NCBI GenBank assembly: GCA_016870695.1
Contig: VGAV01000181.1
Coordinates: 1 to 5,606 of the forward strand
Length of the DNA stretch: 5,606 nucleotides
Reading direction: 5' to 3'
DNA from: Actinomycetota bacterium
GTDB taxonomy: Bacteria > Actinomycetota > Actinomycetes > Actinomycetales > Microbacteriaceae
Below the pieces are notes generated by a model that saw only the letters and a list, made by a program, of their open reading frames with translations, did not search any database and had not been told where the DNA came from. The translations under genes were made by a program, and so were the position numbers. Below, in pieces: positions 1 to 5,606 of this stretch (position 1 is its first letter; each line of letters opens with the position of its first letter).

Positions 1-1512
1 TCCTCACGCCTGCGCTCCACCCGTCTCGGCGCCGCCCTTGCGGCCTCCACCATCGGACTGCTCGTCCTCTCCGGCTGCGCGGCCGGCGGCGGCGACGCGA
101 GCGGGGGCGGAGCGGACCCCTCGGCCGAGATCGTCGTCGGCTCGCAGAACGAGCCCACCAACCTCGACCAGATCTTCGGCGGCTCCTCGGGCGTCACCGA
201 GGTCTTCACCGGCAACGTGTACGAGGGCCTGTTCCGGATCACGGACGACGCGGAGGTCGAGCCGCTGCTCGCCGCCGAGACCGAGGTCTCGGAGGACGGT
301 CTCACCTACACCTTCACGCTGCAGGACGCGACGTTCCACTCCGGCAAGGAGCTGACCGCCGACGACGTCGTCTACAGCCTGGAGCGCTTCGTGGGCGAGG
401 AGTCGATCGCCGCACGCAAGCGTCAGCTCAGCGTCATCGACACCGTGACCGCCGTCGACGACTCCACGGTCGAGGTCACCCTCAGCCAGCCGTCGATCAG
501 CTTCACCTACAACCTCGGCTACGTCTGGATCGTCGACTCCGAGGCCGGCGACCTCACCGCCGCGGCCGACGGCACCGGTCCCTACCAGCTCGACGACTAC
601 CGCAAGGGCGACTCGATAACCCTCGGCGTGTACCCCGACTACTGGGGCGACGCTCCCGCGAACGGCGGCGTCGTCTACCAGTACTACGCCGACCCGACGG
701 CCCTGAACAACGCCCTGCTCACCGGTGCGGTCGACCTCGTGACGAGCCAGTCCAACCCCGACAGCCTCGGCGAGTTCGAGGACGCCGGCTTCCAGATCAT
801 CGAGGGCACCTCGACCACCAAGGAGATCCTCGCGTTCAACGACCGCGTCGAGCCGTTCAGCGACACCCGCGTCCGCAAGGCGATCTACTCGGCGATCGAT
901 CGGGAGCAGCTCCTGGATGCCATCTGGGACGGCCGCGGTCAGCTGATCGGGTCGATGGTCCCGCCGTCGGAGCCGTGGTACATCGACCTCGCCGACAACA
1001 ACCCGTACGACCCCGCCCTCGCCGAAGAGCTGCTCTCCGAGGCCGGATACGCGGACGGCTTCACCTTCTCCATCGCGACCCCGGACTCGGGCGTGCACTC
1101 GACGGTGGCGGAGTTCGTCGCCGCGGAGCTGGCCAAGGTCGGCATCACCGCGGACATCGAGATCATCACCGACGACCAGTGGTACCAGCAGGTCTACACG
1201 GACAAGGACTTCCAGGCGACGCTGCAGGGCCACGTCAACGACCGCGACATCAACTTCTACGGCAACCCCGACTTCTACTGGGGCTACGACAACGCCGACG
1301 TGCAGCGCTGGCTCACCGAGTCGGAGGCGGCCGGGAGCGTCGAGGAGCAGACCGAGCTCATCCGCCAGGTCAACCAGCAGATCTCCGATGACGCCGCGAG
1401 CGTGTGGCTCTACCTCAACCCCCAGCTGCGTGTCGCCGCCCCGGGTGTGACGGGCGTGCCCGAGAACGGCCTCAACTCGCTGTTCTACGTCAGCGGCATC
1501 CGGAAGGGCTGA
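1..1512 (+). CDS. ABC transporter substrate-binding lipoprotein, peptide/nickel class (SBP_bac_5), 5' end outside window
   Basis: This is the extracytoplasmic solute-binding protein of the importer encoded downstream. It would be anchored to the outer face of the membrane and hand substrate to the permeases. The frame is open from base 1, giving 503 visible residues. Only the first codon or few appear to be missing, because a complete lipoprotein signal is present: arginines at residues 3, 5 and 8, a hydrophobic stretch, then the lipobox LSGC with the acylated cysteine at residue 26. A Gly/Ala/Asp-rich linker follows. Family hallmarks are VYEGLF (73-78), the DGLTYTFTL and FHSGKELTADDVVYS region (about 99-126), and FNDRVEPFSDTRVRKAIYSAID (about 279-300, shown by its parts FNDR and RVRKAI). 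The mature protein has no other cysteine. Length matches DppA/NikA-type proteins (about 500-540). The substrate cannot be read from sequence: peptide, nickel chelate or another small solute are all possible. The promoter lies upstream of the window. Confidence 0.95.
   Translation, partial: SSRLRSTRLGAALAASTIGLLVLSGCAAGGGDASGGGADPSAEIVVGSQNEPTNLDQIFGGSSGVTEVFTGNVYEGLFRITDDAEVEPLLAAETEVSEDGLTYTFTLQDATFHSGKELTADDVVYSLERFVGEESIAARKRQLSVIDTVTAVDDSTVEVTLSQPSISFTYNLGYVWIVDSEAGDLTAAADGTGPYQLDDYRKGDSITLGVYPDYWGDAPANGGVVYQYYADPTALNNALLTGAVDLVTSQSNPDSLGEFEDAGFQIIEGTSTTKEILAFNDRVEPFSDTRVRKAIYSAIDREQLLDAIWDGRGQLIGSMVPPSEPWYIDLADNNPYDPALAEELLSEAGYADGFTFSIATPDSGVHSTVAEFVAAELAKVGITADIEIITDDQWYQQVYTDKDFQATLQGHVNDRDINFYGNPDFYWGYDNADVQRWLTESEAAGSVEEQTELIRQVNQQISDDAASVWLYLNPQLRVAAPGVTGVPENGLNSLFYVSGIRKG
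28..78 (+). other. Lipoprotein signal peptide h-region and lipobox of the binding protein
   Basis: Codons 10-26 of the visible frame encode a hydrophobic segment ending in L-S-G-C, which matches the lipobox pattern [LVI][ASTVI][GAS]C. Bases 76-78 (TGC) encode the cysteine that would be lipidated and become the mature N-terminus. Basic residues at 3, 5 and 8 form the n-region. This supports a type II (lipoprotein) signal rather than a type I cleavage site. Confidence 0.88.
1502..1508 (+). promoter_or_regulatory. Ribosome binding site (GGAAGGG) of the DppB-type permease
   Basis: GGAAGGG lies just before the stop of the binding-protein gene. It is only 0 bases from CTG 1509, 3 from ATC 1512 and 6 from ATC 1515. 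The other operon genes have 6-7 base spacing, so this site argues for initiation at 1512 or 1515 rather than at the CTG. The conflict between spacing and codon choice is left open. Confidence 0.55.
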
Positions 1513-2492
1513 TCATCGGGCGTTATCTGCTCCGACGGACAGGATTGCTGCTGCTGGCGCTCGCGCTGGCGGTGGTGATCCTGTTCGTCGTGCTGCGCGT
1601 GCTCGGCAACCCGGTCTTCTCCCTCATCTCGGTGGGGGCGACCGACGCCGAGATCGCGGCGGCGGCCGCCCGCCTCGGTGTGGACCGGCCGCTGTGGCAG
1701 CAGTTCCTCGACTACGTCAGGCAGCTCGCCACCCTCGACCTCGGGCAGAGCTTCACGAACCGACTGCCGGTCGGCGACGAGATCCTCCGGCGCCTGAACG
1801 TCACGCTGCCGCTGACGCTGCTGTCGTTTGTCCTCTCGGTCGTCATCGCGGTGCCGGTCGGCTTCCTCGCCGCGTGGAAGTCGCGTACCTGGTACGGCAG
1901 CGCGTTCTCCGCGCTGTCGCAGCTGGGCGGGGCGGTCCCGGTGTTCTGGGTCGGCATCCTGCTGGTGGGTCTGCTCTCGTTGAACTGGCGCCTGTTCCCG
2001 GCCGGCGGCTTCCCGCGCCGCGACTGGGAGGATCCCGGTGCCGCCCTCTTCGCGCTGACCCTGCCCGTCGTCACAATCGCGATCGTCGCCGGCAGCGACC
2101 TGGCGCGGTACGTCCGCAGCGCCACCCTCGACGTGCTCGGGCAGCAGTATCTCCGCGCCGCCCGCGCGACGGGACAGGGCTTCGGCACGGCGCTGCGTCG
2201 TCACGGCATCCGCAACGCCGTCGTCCCGGTGATCTCGATCCTGGCCATCCAGCTGTCCACGACGTTCGTCGGCGCCGTCATCATCGAACGGGTCTTCGCT
2301 CTGCCCGGGCTCGGCGACATGCTCCTCGTCGCCATCCGCGAGCAGGACTTCCCGAGCGTCCAGGGGGTCATCCTGTTCTCCACCGCCCTCGTCCTCCTCC
2401 TCGGCTTCGTCGCCGACGTGGCGCAGCGCCTGATCGACCCGCGCCTGCGGGGGACGCTGTCGGGCAACCGGCGCGCGAAGGCGGTCGCATGA
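1509..2492 (+). CDS. ABC transporter permease, DppB/NikB type (BPD_transp_1), non-canonical start
   Basis: This is the first of two inner-membrane permeases of the importer. Counting from codon 1509 it has 327 residues, normal for DppB. A hydrophobic first helix (about 12-33) follows the basic N-terminus GRYLLRR. LDLGQSF (76-82) is typical of the periplasmic loop after helix 1. The cytoplasmic EAA loop that contacts an ATPase is at about 213-241 (YLRAARATGQ then RNAVVP). ERVFALPGLGD (260-270) and IDPRLRG near the C-terminus are further DppB hallmarks. No ATG, GTG or TTG lies at the expected position. In-frame candidates are CTG 1509 (CTGA overlap with the upstream stop), ATC 1512 and ATC 1515. 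GGAAGGG at 1502-1508 is best spaced for 1515. TTG 1545 would cut into helix 1, and ATG 1404 would add a non-homologous stretch inside the binding-protein gene. The protein identity is certain; the start is not. The stop overlaps the next ATG. Confidence 0.92.
   Translation: MIIGRYLLRRTGLLLLALALAVVILFVVLRVLGNPVFSLISVGATDAEIAAAAARLGVDRPLWQQFLDYVRQLATLDLGQSFTNRLPVGDEILRRLNVTLPLTLLSFVLSVVIAVPVGFLAAWKSRTWYGSAFSALSQLGGAVPVFWVGILLVGLLSLNWRLFPAGGFPRRDWEDPGAALFALTLPVVTIAIVAGSDLARYVRSATLDVLGQQYLRAARATGQGFGTALRRHGIRNAVVPVISILAIQLSTTFVGAVIIERVFALPGLGDMLLVAIREQDFPSVQGVILFSTALVLLLGFVADVAQRLIDPRLRGTLSGNRRAKAVA
2477..2481 (+). promoter_or_regulatory. Ribosome binding site (GAAGG) of the DppC-type permease
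   Basis: GAAGG ends 7 bases before the ATG at 2489. It supports that start inside the ATGA overlap and indicates coupling to translation of the upstream permease. Confidence 0.6.
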
Positions 2493-3355
2493 GCACCGCC
2501 GCCGTCGCCGTCGTCACCGAGCCGCGCGCGCCGCGCCGTGCCCGTCGCCGCTCGATCAACCTCGCCGTCGGGGCGGTGCTCTTCGGCCTCATCGCGGTCG
2601 TCGCGGTCGTCTCGCTGTTCTGGACGCCGTTCTCCCCCGAGGAGACCGGCGGCGGCCGGCTGCTGCCCCCGGGCGCCGAGCATTGGGCGGGGACCGACCG
2701 TCTCGGGCGGGACCTGTTCTCGCAGCTCATGGTCGGCGCCCGTCTGGCGATGCTCGTCGGCGTCGGGTCCATGGCGATCGCCGCGGTGGTCGGGGTCCTC
2801 GTCGGACTCGTCGCCGCGATCGCGGGGCCGCTCGTCGACGACGCGGTGTCGAGCCTGCTCGACATCGCCATCGCGTTCCCCACCCTCCTCCTGGCGATGC
2901 TGATCGTCGCGTGGCGGGGGGCGTCGCTGGAGTCCGCGATCCTCGCCATCGGGCTCGCCGGCTCCGCCGTGGTGGCGCGCCTCACCCGCGTGACAGCGGT
3001 GCGCGTCCTCGGCCGCGACTTCGTCACCGCCGCGCGCACGTCGGGCACGGGGGTCGTCGGCATCGTCGGCCGGCACGTCCTGCCCAACGTGTGGCCCACC
3101 CTCATCGTCCCGCTCGCGCTGCAGTTCGGCGGGGCCGTGATCGCCGAGGCCTCCCTGTCGTACCTCGGTCTGGGCTCGCCTCCGCCGAACGCGTCCTGGG
3201 GGCGGATGCTGCAGGAGGCGCAGAGCACCGTCACCGTCGCTCCGACGGCGGCGTTGCTCCCCGGCATCCTGCTGGTCATGACGATCATCGGCATCAACCT
3301 GCTCGCCGACGGCGTGCGGGACGTCGCCGACCCCGCCTCGAGGAGCATCCGATGA
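2489..3355 (+). CDS. ABC transporter permease, DppC/NikC type (BPD_transp_1)
   Basis: This is the second inner-membrane permease, expected to pair with the DppB-type protein to form the translocation channel. It has 288 residues, a normal DppC length. An arginine-rich cytoplasmic N-terminus (13-21) precedes helix 1 (about 24-45). The DppC signature GTDRLGRDLFSQLMVGAR is at 68-85. The EAA loop that docks on an ATPase is at about 178-203 (FVTAARTSGTG, then HVLPN). The signature EASLSYLGLGSPPPNASWGRM begins at 220 (read in parts as EASLSYLGLG and ASWGRM) and is followed by a final helix near 256-273. The start ATG overlaps the upstream stop as ATGA and is preceded by GAAGG with 7-base spacing. 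The stop in turn overlaps the start of the first ATPase. No truncation or unusual residue is visible. The DppC subfamily assignment is firm; the substrate is unknown. Confidence 0.96.
   Translation: MSTAAVAVVTEPRAPRRARRRSINLAVGAVLFGLIAVVAVVSLFWTPFSPEETGGGRLLPPGAEHWAGTDRLGRDLFSQLMVGARLAMLVGVGSMAIAAVVGVLVGLVAAIAGPLVDDAVSSLLDIAIAFPTLLLAMLIVAWRGASLESAILAIGLAGSAVVARLTRVTAVRVLGRDFVTAARTSGTGVVGIVGRHVLPNVWPTLIVPLALQFGGAVIAEASLSYLGLGSPPPNASWGRMLQEAQSTVTVAPTAALLPGILLVMTIIGINLLADGVRDVADPASRSIR
3341..3345 (+). promoter_or_regulatory. Ribosome binding site (AGGAG) of the first ATPase gene
   Basis: AGGAG lies 6 bases before ATG 3352 and within the last codons of the DppC-type gene. It fixes the ATPase start at the ATGA overlap. 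Confidence 0.65.
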
Positions 3356-4164
3356 CCGCGCCGCTCCTGGACCTCGACGCGCTCGGCATCGACCTCGACG
3401 ACCGGTCGCTCGTCGAGGCGGTCACCGTGTCGATCGCGCCGGGCGAGCGCCTCGGCATCATCGGCGAGTCCGGCTCCGGCAAGTCCCTCACCGCCCTGGC
3501 CGCCCTCGGCCTCCTCGCGCACCCGCTCCGCGCCCGCGGGAGCGCTCGGATCAGCACCGGGGAGGGGACCGTGGATGCCGTGACGGCGCCGCAACGCCGA
3601 CTCGACCGGGTCCGCGGTGCGGTGCTCGGCGCGGTGTTCCAGGAGCCGCTCGCCTCGCTCGATCCGCTCATGCGGGTGGGCAAGCAGCTGAGCTGGCCGC
3701 TCGCCCGGCATCGCGGACTCCGCGGCGATGCGCTGCGCCGTGCCGTGCTCGACGCCCTGGCCGACGTCCAGCTGCCCGAGCCGGAGCGCATCGCGCGGAG
3801 CTACATCCACGAGATCTCCGGCGGTCAGCGTCAGCGTGTGGCCATCGCCCTCGCCCTCGCCGGATCGCCGCGCCTGCTGATCGCGGACGAGCCGACGACC
3901 GCCCTCGACGTGACGGTGCAGGCCGGGGTGCTCGACTTGCTGCAGCGCGAGGTGTCGGAGCGCGGGATGGCGCTGCTGTTCATCAGCCACGACCTCCCCG
4001 TCGTCACCCGGATGACCGACCGCGTGCTCGTCATGAAGGACGGCCGGCAGGTGGAGGTCGCCGACACGGCCACGCTCGTCTCCGCGCCCGTCGATCCGTA
4101 CACGCAGCAGCTCGTCGCGGCATCCCGTGCGCTCGACGACCTGCTGCCGGAGGGACCCCGATGA
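3352..4164 (+). CDS. ABC transporter ATP-binding protein, DppD/NikD type, compact form
   Basis: This is one of two ATPases that would power the importer from the cytoplasmic face. It has 270 residues. Visible motifs are: Walker A GESGSGKS (38-45), Q-loop glutamine 97 in FQEPLASLDP, signature ISGGQRQR (155-162), Walker B LLIADEP with catalytic Glu180, D-loop TALD (183-186) and switch His213 in SHD. All residues needed for ATP hydrolysis are present. The usual aromatic A-loop residue ahead of Walker A appears to be Leu15 by eye alignment. DppD/OppD proteins are commonly about 320-350 residues, with a cysteine-bearing C-terminal extension starting near an HPYT motif. Here DPYTQQL (248-254) is followed by only 16 residues, so that extension is absent, as in NikD-sized proteins. 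It overlaps both neighbours by ATGA, consistent with an operon. Position before a second ATPase supports the D-subunit role. Confidence 0.95.
   Translation: MTAPLLDLDALGIDLDDRSLVEAVTVSIAPGERLGIIGESGSGKSLTALAALGLLAHPLRARGSARISTGEGTVDAVTAPQRRLDRVRGAVLGAVFQEPLASLDPLMRVGKQLSWPLARHRGLRGDALRRAVLDALADVQLPEPERIARSYIHEISGGQRQRVAIALALAGSPRLLIADEPTTALDVTVQAGVLDLLQREVSERGMALLFISHDLPVVTRMTDRVLVMKDGRQVEVADTATLVSAPVDPYTQQLVAASRALDDLLPEGPR
4149..4154 (+). promoter_or_regulatory. Ribosome binding site (GGAGGG) of the second ATPase gene
   Basis: GGAGGG lies 6 bases before ATG 4161 inside the end of the first ATPase gene. It supports that start and the coupled ATGA arrangement. Confidence 0.65.
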
Positions 4165-4934
4165 CCGGCACCGCCGCGCCCGCGCCGATTCTGTCGCTCG
4201 AGAACATCGCGTTCGCCTACCGCAGCGGCCGTCCGGTGCTGCACGACGTGTCGCTCGCGCTGGCACCGGGGGAGAGCGTCGGGCTCGTGGGCGAGTCGGG
4301 TGCGGGCAAGACCTCGCTGCTGCGCGTCGCCCTGCGGCTGCAGGCACCGACCTCCGGCACCGTGCGCTTCGACGGGACGCCGCTGCCTCCCGGGCGGCGC
4401 GCGTCGCTGCGGGACTACCGCCGCGCGGTGCAGCCGGTGTACCAGGACCCGTTCTCGTCGCTGGACCCCCGCATGACCGTCGGCGATTCGATCGCCGAGC
4501 CGCTGCGCTCGCTCGGCATCCCCGGCGGCCGCCGGGCACGGGTGGCCGCGCTGCTGGCCGACGTGGGGCTCCCCGCCGACGCCGCCGGCCGCTACCCGGA
4601 GGCGTTCTCGGGCGGACAGCGGCAACGCATCGCGATCGCCCGCGCCCTCGCGCCCGGGCCGCGGCTGCTGCTGGCCGACGAGCCGGTGAGCGCCCTCGAC
4701 ACGAGCGTGCGCCTGCAGGTGATCGAGCTCTTCCAGCGGCTCGCGGCCGAGCGGGGCATCGGGATGCTGCTCGTCTCGCACGACCTCACCGTCGTCGCCG
4801 CCCTCTGCGCCCGCGTCGCCGTGCTCGAGGGGGGACGCCTGGTCGAGGAGGGGCCGACCGCGGACGTCCTGTCCCGGCCGGCGCACCCCTACACCGCCCG
4901 TCTCCTCGCGTCGGTGCCGCGCCTGCCGCGGTGA
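4161..4934 (+). CDS. ABC transporter ATP-binding protein, DppF/NikE type, compact form
   Basis: This is the second ATPase, expected to heterodimerise with the preceding one beneath the two permeases. It has 257 residues. Motifs in order: A-loop Tyr20 (FAYRSGRPVLHDV), Walker A GESGAGKT (44-51), Q-loop glutamine 95 in YQDPFSSLDP, signature FSGGQRQR (149-156), Walker B LLLADEP with catalytic Glu174, D-loop SALD (177-180), and switch His207 in SHD. HPYT (242-245) lies near the C-terminus and only 12 residues follow, so the extended oligopeptide-transporter C-terminal region is lacking. Its size fits NikE-like proteins. It is the last gene of the importer operon. Its final codons, encoding Leu-Pro-Arg-stop, form the first copy of a direct repeat that recurs twice downstream. 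Confidence 0.95.
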   Translation: MTGTAAPAPILSLENIAFAYRSGRPVLHDVSLALAPGESVGLVGESGAGKTSLLRVALRLQAPTSGTVRFDGTPLPPGRRASLRDYRRAVQPVYQDPFSSLDPRMTVGDSIAEPLRSLGIPGGRRARVAALLADVGLPADAAGRYPEAFSGGQRQRIAIARALAPGPRLLLADEPVSALDTSVRLQVIELFQRLAAERGIGMLLVSHDLTVVAALCARVAVLEGGRLVEEGPTADVLSRPAHPYTARLLASVPRLPR

Positions 4935-5014
4935 GGCCCCGGGGTGCCCGGGTGCGGTGCCGGCCGCTGCCGCGGTGACGGCGCGGGCGCACCTGCCGCG
5001 GTGACGGCCCCGGG
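4922..5014 (+). repeat. Three degenerate direct repeats of a CTGCCGCGGTGA core
   Basis: The 12-base core CTGCCGCGGTGA occurs exactly at 4923-4934, 4967-4978 and 4993-5004. Copies two and three share 16 bases (core plus CGGC). Copies one and three also match beyond the core (GGCCCCGGG) apart from one extra C, giving repeats of about 22-23 bases. The first copy is the coding end and stop of the second ATPase gene; the others are intergenic. Each core contains the palindrome CCGCGG. No clear terminator with a T-run is seen here. Function unknown; local duplication of the gene end is the simplest explanation. Confidence 0.75.
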
Positions 5015-5029
5015 CGCTTCGGTGGATGG

Positions 5030-5035
5030 CAGACT
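5030..5035 (+). promoter_or_regulatory. Possible -10 element of a leaderless promoter for the DoxX-like gene
   Basis: CAGACT is one base from the actinobacterial -10 consensus TANNNT and ends 6 bases before ATG 5042. That distance would put the transcription start at or next to the start codon. No good Shine-Dalgarno sits at normal spacing (GGTGGA at 5021-5026 is 15 bases away), which favours leaderless translation. I see no convincing -35 element. Confidence 0.35.
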
Positions 5036-5041
5036 GACCGG

Positions 5042-5449
5042 ATGCCGCGCCGTCGAGGTCTCACCGTCCGTTCCGCTGCGCGAGGGACGCTCGCTCTGCT
5101 GCTCGCCGGAGCGGGGGTCTCGCACCTGACGTGGGGGCGGCGCGGATACCGCATCGTCGTGCCGGGGTGGGCGACGCGGATGCTGCACACCGACAAGGAC
5201 GCCGTCGTCGTGGCATCCGGTGCCCTCGAGATCCTGCTGGGGACCGCCCTGGTCGCGCTGCCTCGCGAGCGGGGACGAGTCGGCGCGGCGATCGCGGCGT
5301 TCTTCGTGGCGGTGTTCCCGGGCAACGTCCACCAGTGGCGGACGGGCCGCTCGGCGCCGGGCCTGAGCACCGACCGCGCCCGCTTCGTGCGCCTGTTCCT
5401 GCAGCCGGTCCTCGTGGCGTGGGCCGTCTGGGCGACACGTCGGGCCTGA
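5042..5449 (+). CDS. Small DoxX-like four-helix membrane protein
   Basis: The 135-residue protein is predicted to span the membrane four times: about 13-31, 52-73, 79-95 and 115-132, after a basic N-terminus (PRRR). It carries the pattern I associate with DoxX/DoxX-like proteins: AGVSHLT with His28 at the end of helix 1, GALEILLG with Glu63 in helix 2, and FFVAVFPGNVHQW with Asn95 and His97 after helix 3. Length is normal for this family. Members are integral membrane proteins, some linked to redox or thiol metabolism, but no specific function can be assigned. ATG 5042 is the only plausible start: the frame has no nearby GTG or TTG alternative that keeps helix 1 intact. It lies 107 bases after the ABC operon and probably has its own promoter, so functional linkage to the importer is doubtful. 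It is convergent with the minus-strand frame at the window end. Confidence 0.83.
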   Translation: MPRRRGLTVRSAARGTLALLLAGAGVSHLTWGRRGYRIVVPGWATRMLHTDKDAVVVASGALEILLGTALVALPRERGRVGAAIAAFFVAVFPGNVHQWRTGRSAPGLSTDRARFVRLFLQPVLVAWAVWATRRA

Positions 5450-5459
5450 CGCCGCGGCG
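5450..5459. repeat. 10-base perfect palindrome after the DoxX-like stop
   Basis: CGCCGCGGCG directly follows the TGA of the DoxX-like gene and equals its own reverse complement. With no loop it cannot form a strong hairpin by itself. In such GC-rich DNA it could be chance. Confidence 0.5.
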
Positions 5460-5466
5460 GTCGTCC

Positions 5467-5535
5467 GGTTCGGGGCGCGAAAGGTGCACCGGGGCGGTCA
5501 GCGATCGCCCCCCTGCACGGATCGCGCCCCGAACC
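5467..5535. repeat. 69-base imperfect inverted repeat between convergent genes, possible bidirectional terminator or REP-like element
   Basis: Two 30-base arms (5467-5496 and 5506-5535) pair at 25 of 30 positions around a 9-base loop (GTCAGCGAT). The outer 14 base pairs are perfect: GGTTCGGGGCGCGA with TCGCGCCCCGAACC. Then come a 3x3 internal loop (AAG opposite GGA), 5 pairs (GTGCA/TGCAC), a 2x2 loop (CC opposite CC) and 6 pairs (GGGGCG/CGCCCC). It starts 17 bases after the DoxX-like stop and ends 13 bases before the stop of the minus-strand frame. That is where a shared terminator would be expected. Neither side has a T-run, so a classical intrinsic terminator is not supported. A dispersed palindromic repeat is the main alternative. 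Confidence 0.85.
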
Positions 5536-5548
5536 CCGGCCTGGCGCG

Positions 5549-5606
5549 TCAGGCGGCGTGACCGAGCTCCAGGATGCCGCGCTTCAGAGCCGAGCGGGCG
5601 AGCACC
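5549..5606 (-). CDS. 3' end of an unidentified minus-strand gene, running off the window
   Basis: On the minus strand, 18 codons ending in TGA (bases 5551-5549) encode VLARSALKRGILELGHAA. The fragment is open to the window edge, and its composition looks like an ordinary protein C-terminus (probably helical). The placement of its stop just beyond a large inverted repeat fits a convergent gene pair. The fragment is too short to name a family, and a chance open frame cannot be excluded. Confidence 0.5.
   Translation of the reverse strand, partial: VLARSALKRGILELGHAA

Noticed and set aside
4..1233. Long minus-strand open frame (409 codons) opposite the binding-protein gene
   Set aside because: The product is a low-complexity Arg/Gly/Val/Asp-rich sequence with no domain, as expected for the antisense of a GC-rich gene; the plus-strand protein is unmistakable.
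1404..1508. ATG 1404 as the start of the first permease
   Set aside because: It would add about 35 Pro/Arg-rich residues from inside the binding-protein gene, with no resemblance to a permease N-terminus.
1694..2488. Frame from 1694 read as one 553-residue protein ending in the DppC-type permease
   Set aside because: The part before 2489 is an out-of-frame Arg/Pro-rich shadow of the DppB-type gene; ATG 2489 has a ribosome binding site and fits the family N-terminus.
2683..3351. N-terminal extension of the first ATPase back to 2683
   Set aside because: The added residues are an Arg-rich shadow of the DppC-type gene; ATG 3352 has AGGAG at 6-base spacing.
2368..4539. Very long minus-strand open frame (723 codons) across the DppC-type permease and the ATPases
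   Set aside because: It spans several clear plus-strand genes and encodes an Arg/Ala/Ser/Pro-rich sequence without family features; it is an effect of high GC content.
4937..4970. GC-rich short inverted segments after the ATPase operon as an intrinsic terminator
   Set aside because: Only short stems form, with no T-run; not distinguishable from background in such GC-rich DNA.
1..5606. CRISPR array, tRNA, rRNA, insertion sequence or phage genes
   Set aside because: Scanned by eye on both strands; no regular repeat-spacer array, tRNA cloverleaf, transposase motif or phage protein was seen.

Overview
This window is ordinary high-GC actinobacterial DNA. Nearly every third codon position is G or C, Shine-Dalgarno motifs are GGAGG-like, and the genes overlap by four bases. 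The style and protein sequences fit a Microbacteriaceae member such as Microbacterium, but no marker gene is present, so that placement is an inference.

Positions 1-4934 hold five co-directional plus-strand genes forming one complete ABC importer of the peptide/nickel (Dpp/Opp/Nik) class. In order they are: a substrate-binding lipoprotein (5' end outside the window), a DppB-type permease, a DppC-type permease, and two separate ATPases. The two permeases would form the membrane channel, the two ATPases would dimerise and drive it, and the lipoprotein would deliver substrate from outside the membrane. Both ATPases are compact (270 and 257 residues), closer in size to NikD/NikE than to DppD/OppD. 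The last three junctions are ATGA stop/start overlaps, each with a good ribosome binding site, so the operon looks translationally coupled. The first junction (about 1509-1515) is odd: the DppB-type gene has no ATG, GTG or TTG where its start should be.

Positions 4935-5041 are a short intergenic stretch carrying three direct repeats, the first overlapping the stop codon of the last ATPase. A small four-helix DoxX-like membrane protein follows (5042-5449), possibly translated from a leaderless transcript. The last 157 bases contain a 69-base imperfect inverted repeat (5467-5535) lying between the DoxX-like gene and the 3' end of a minus-strand reading frame that runs off the window (5549-5606).

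I see no new multi-gene system. The points most worth a second look are the missing canonical start codon of the first permease, the long inverted repeat between convergent genes, and the repeats copied around the end of the second ATPase gene.
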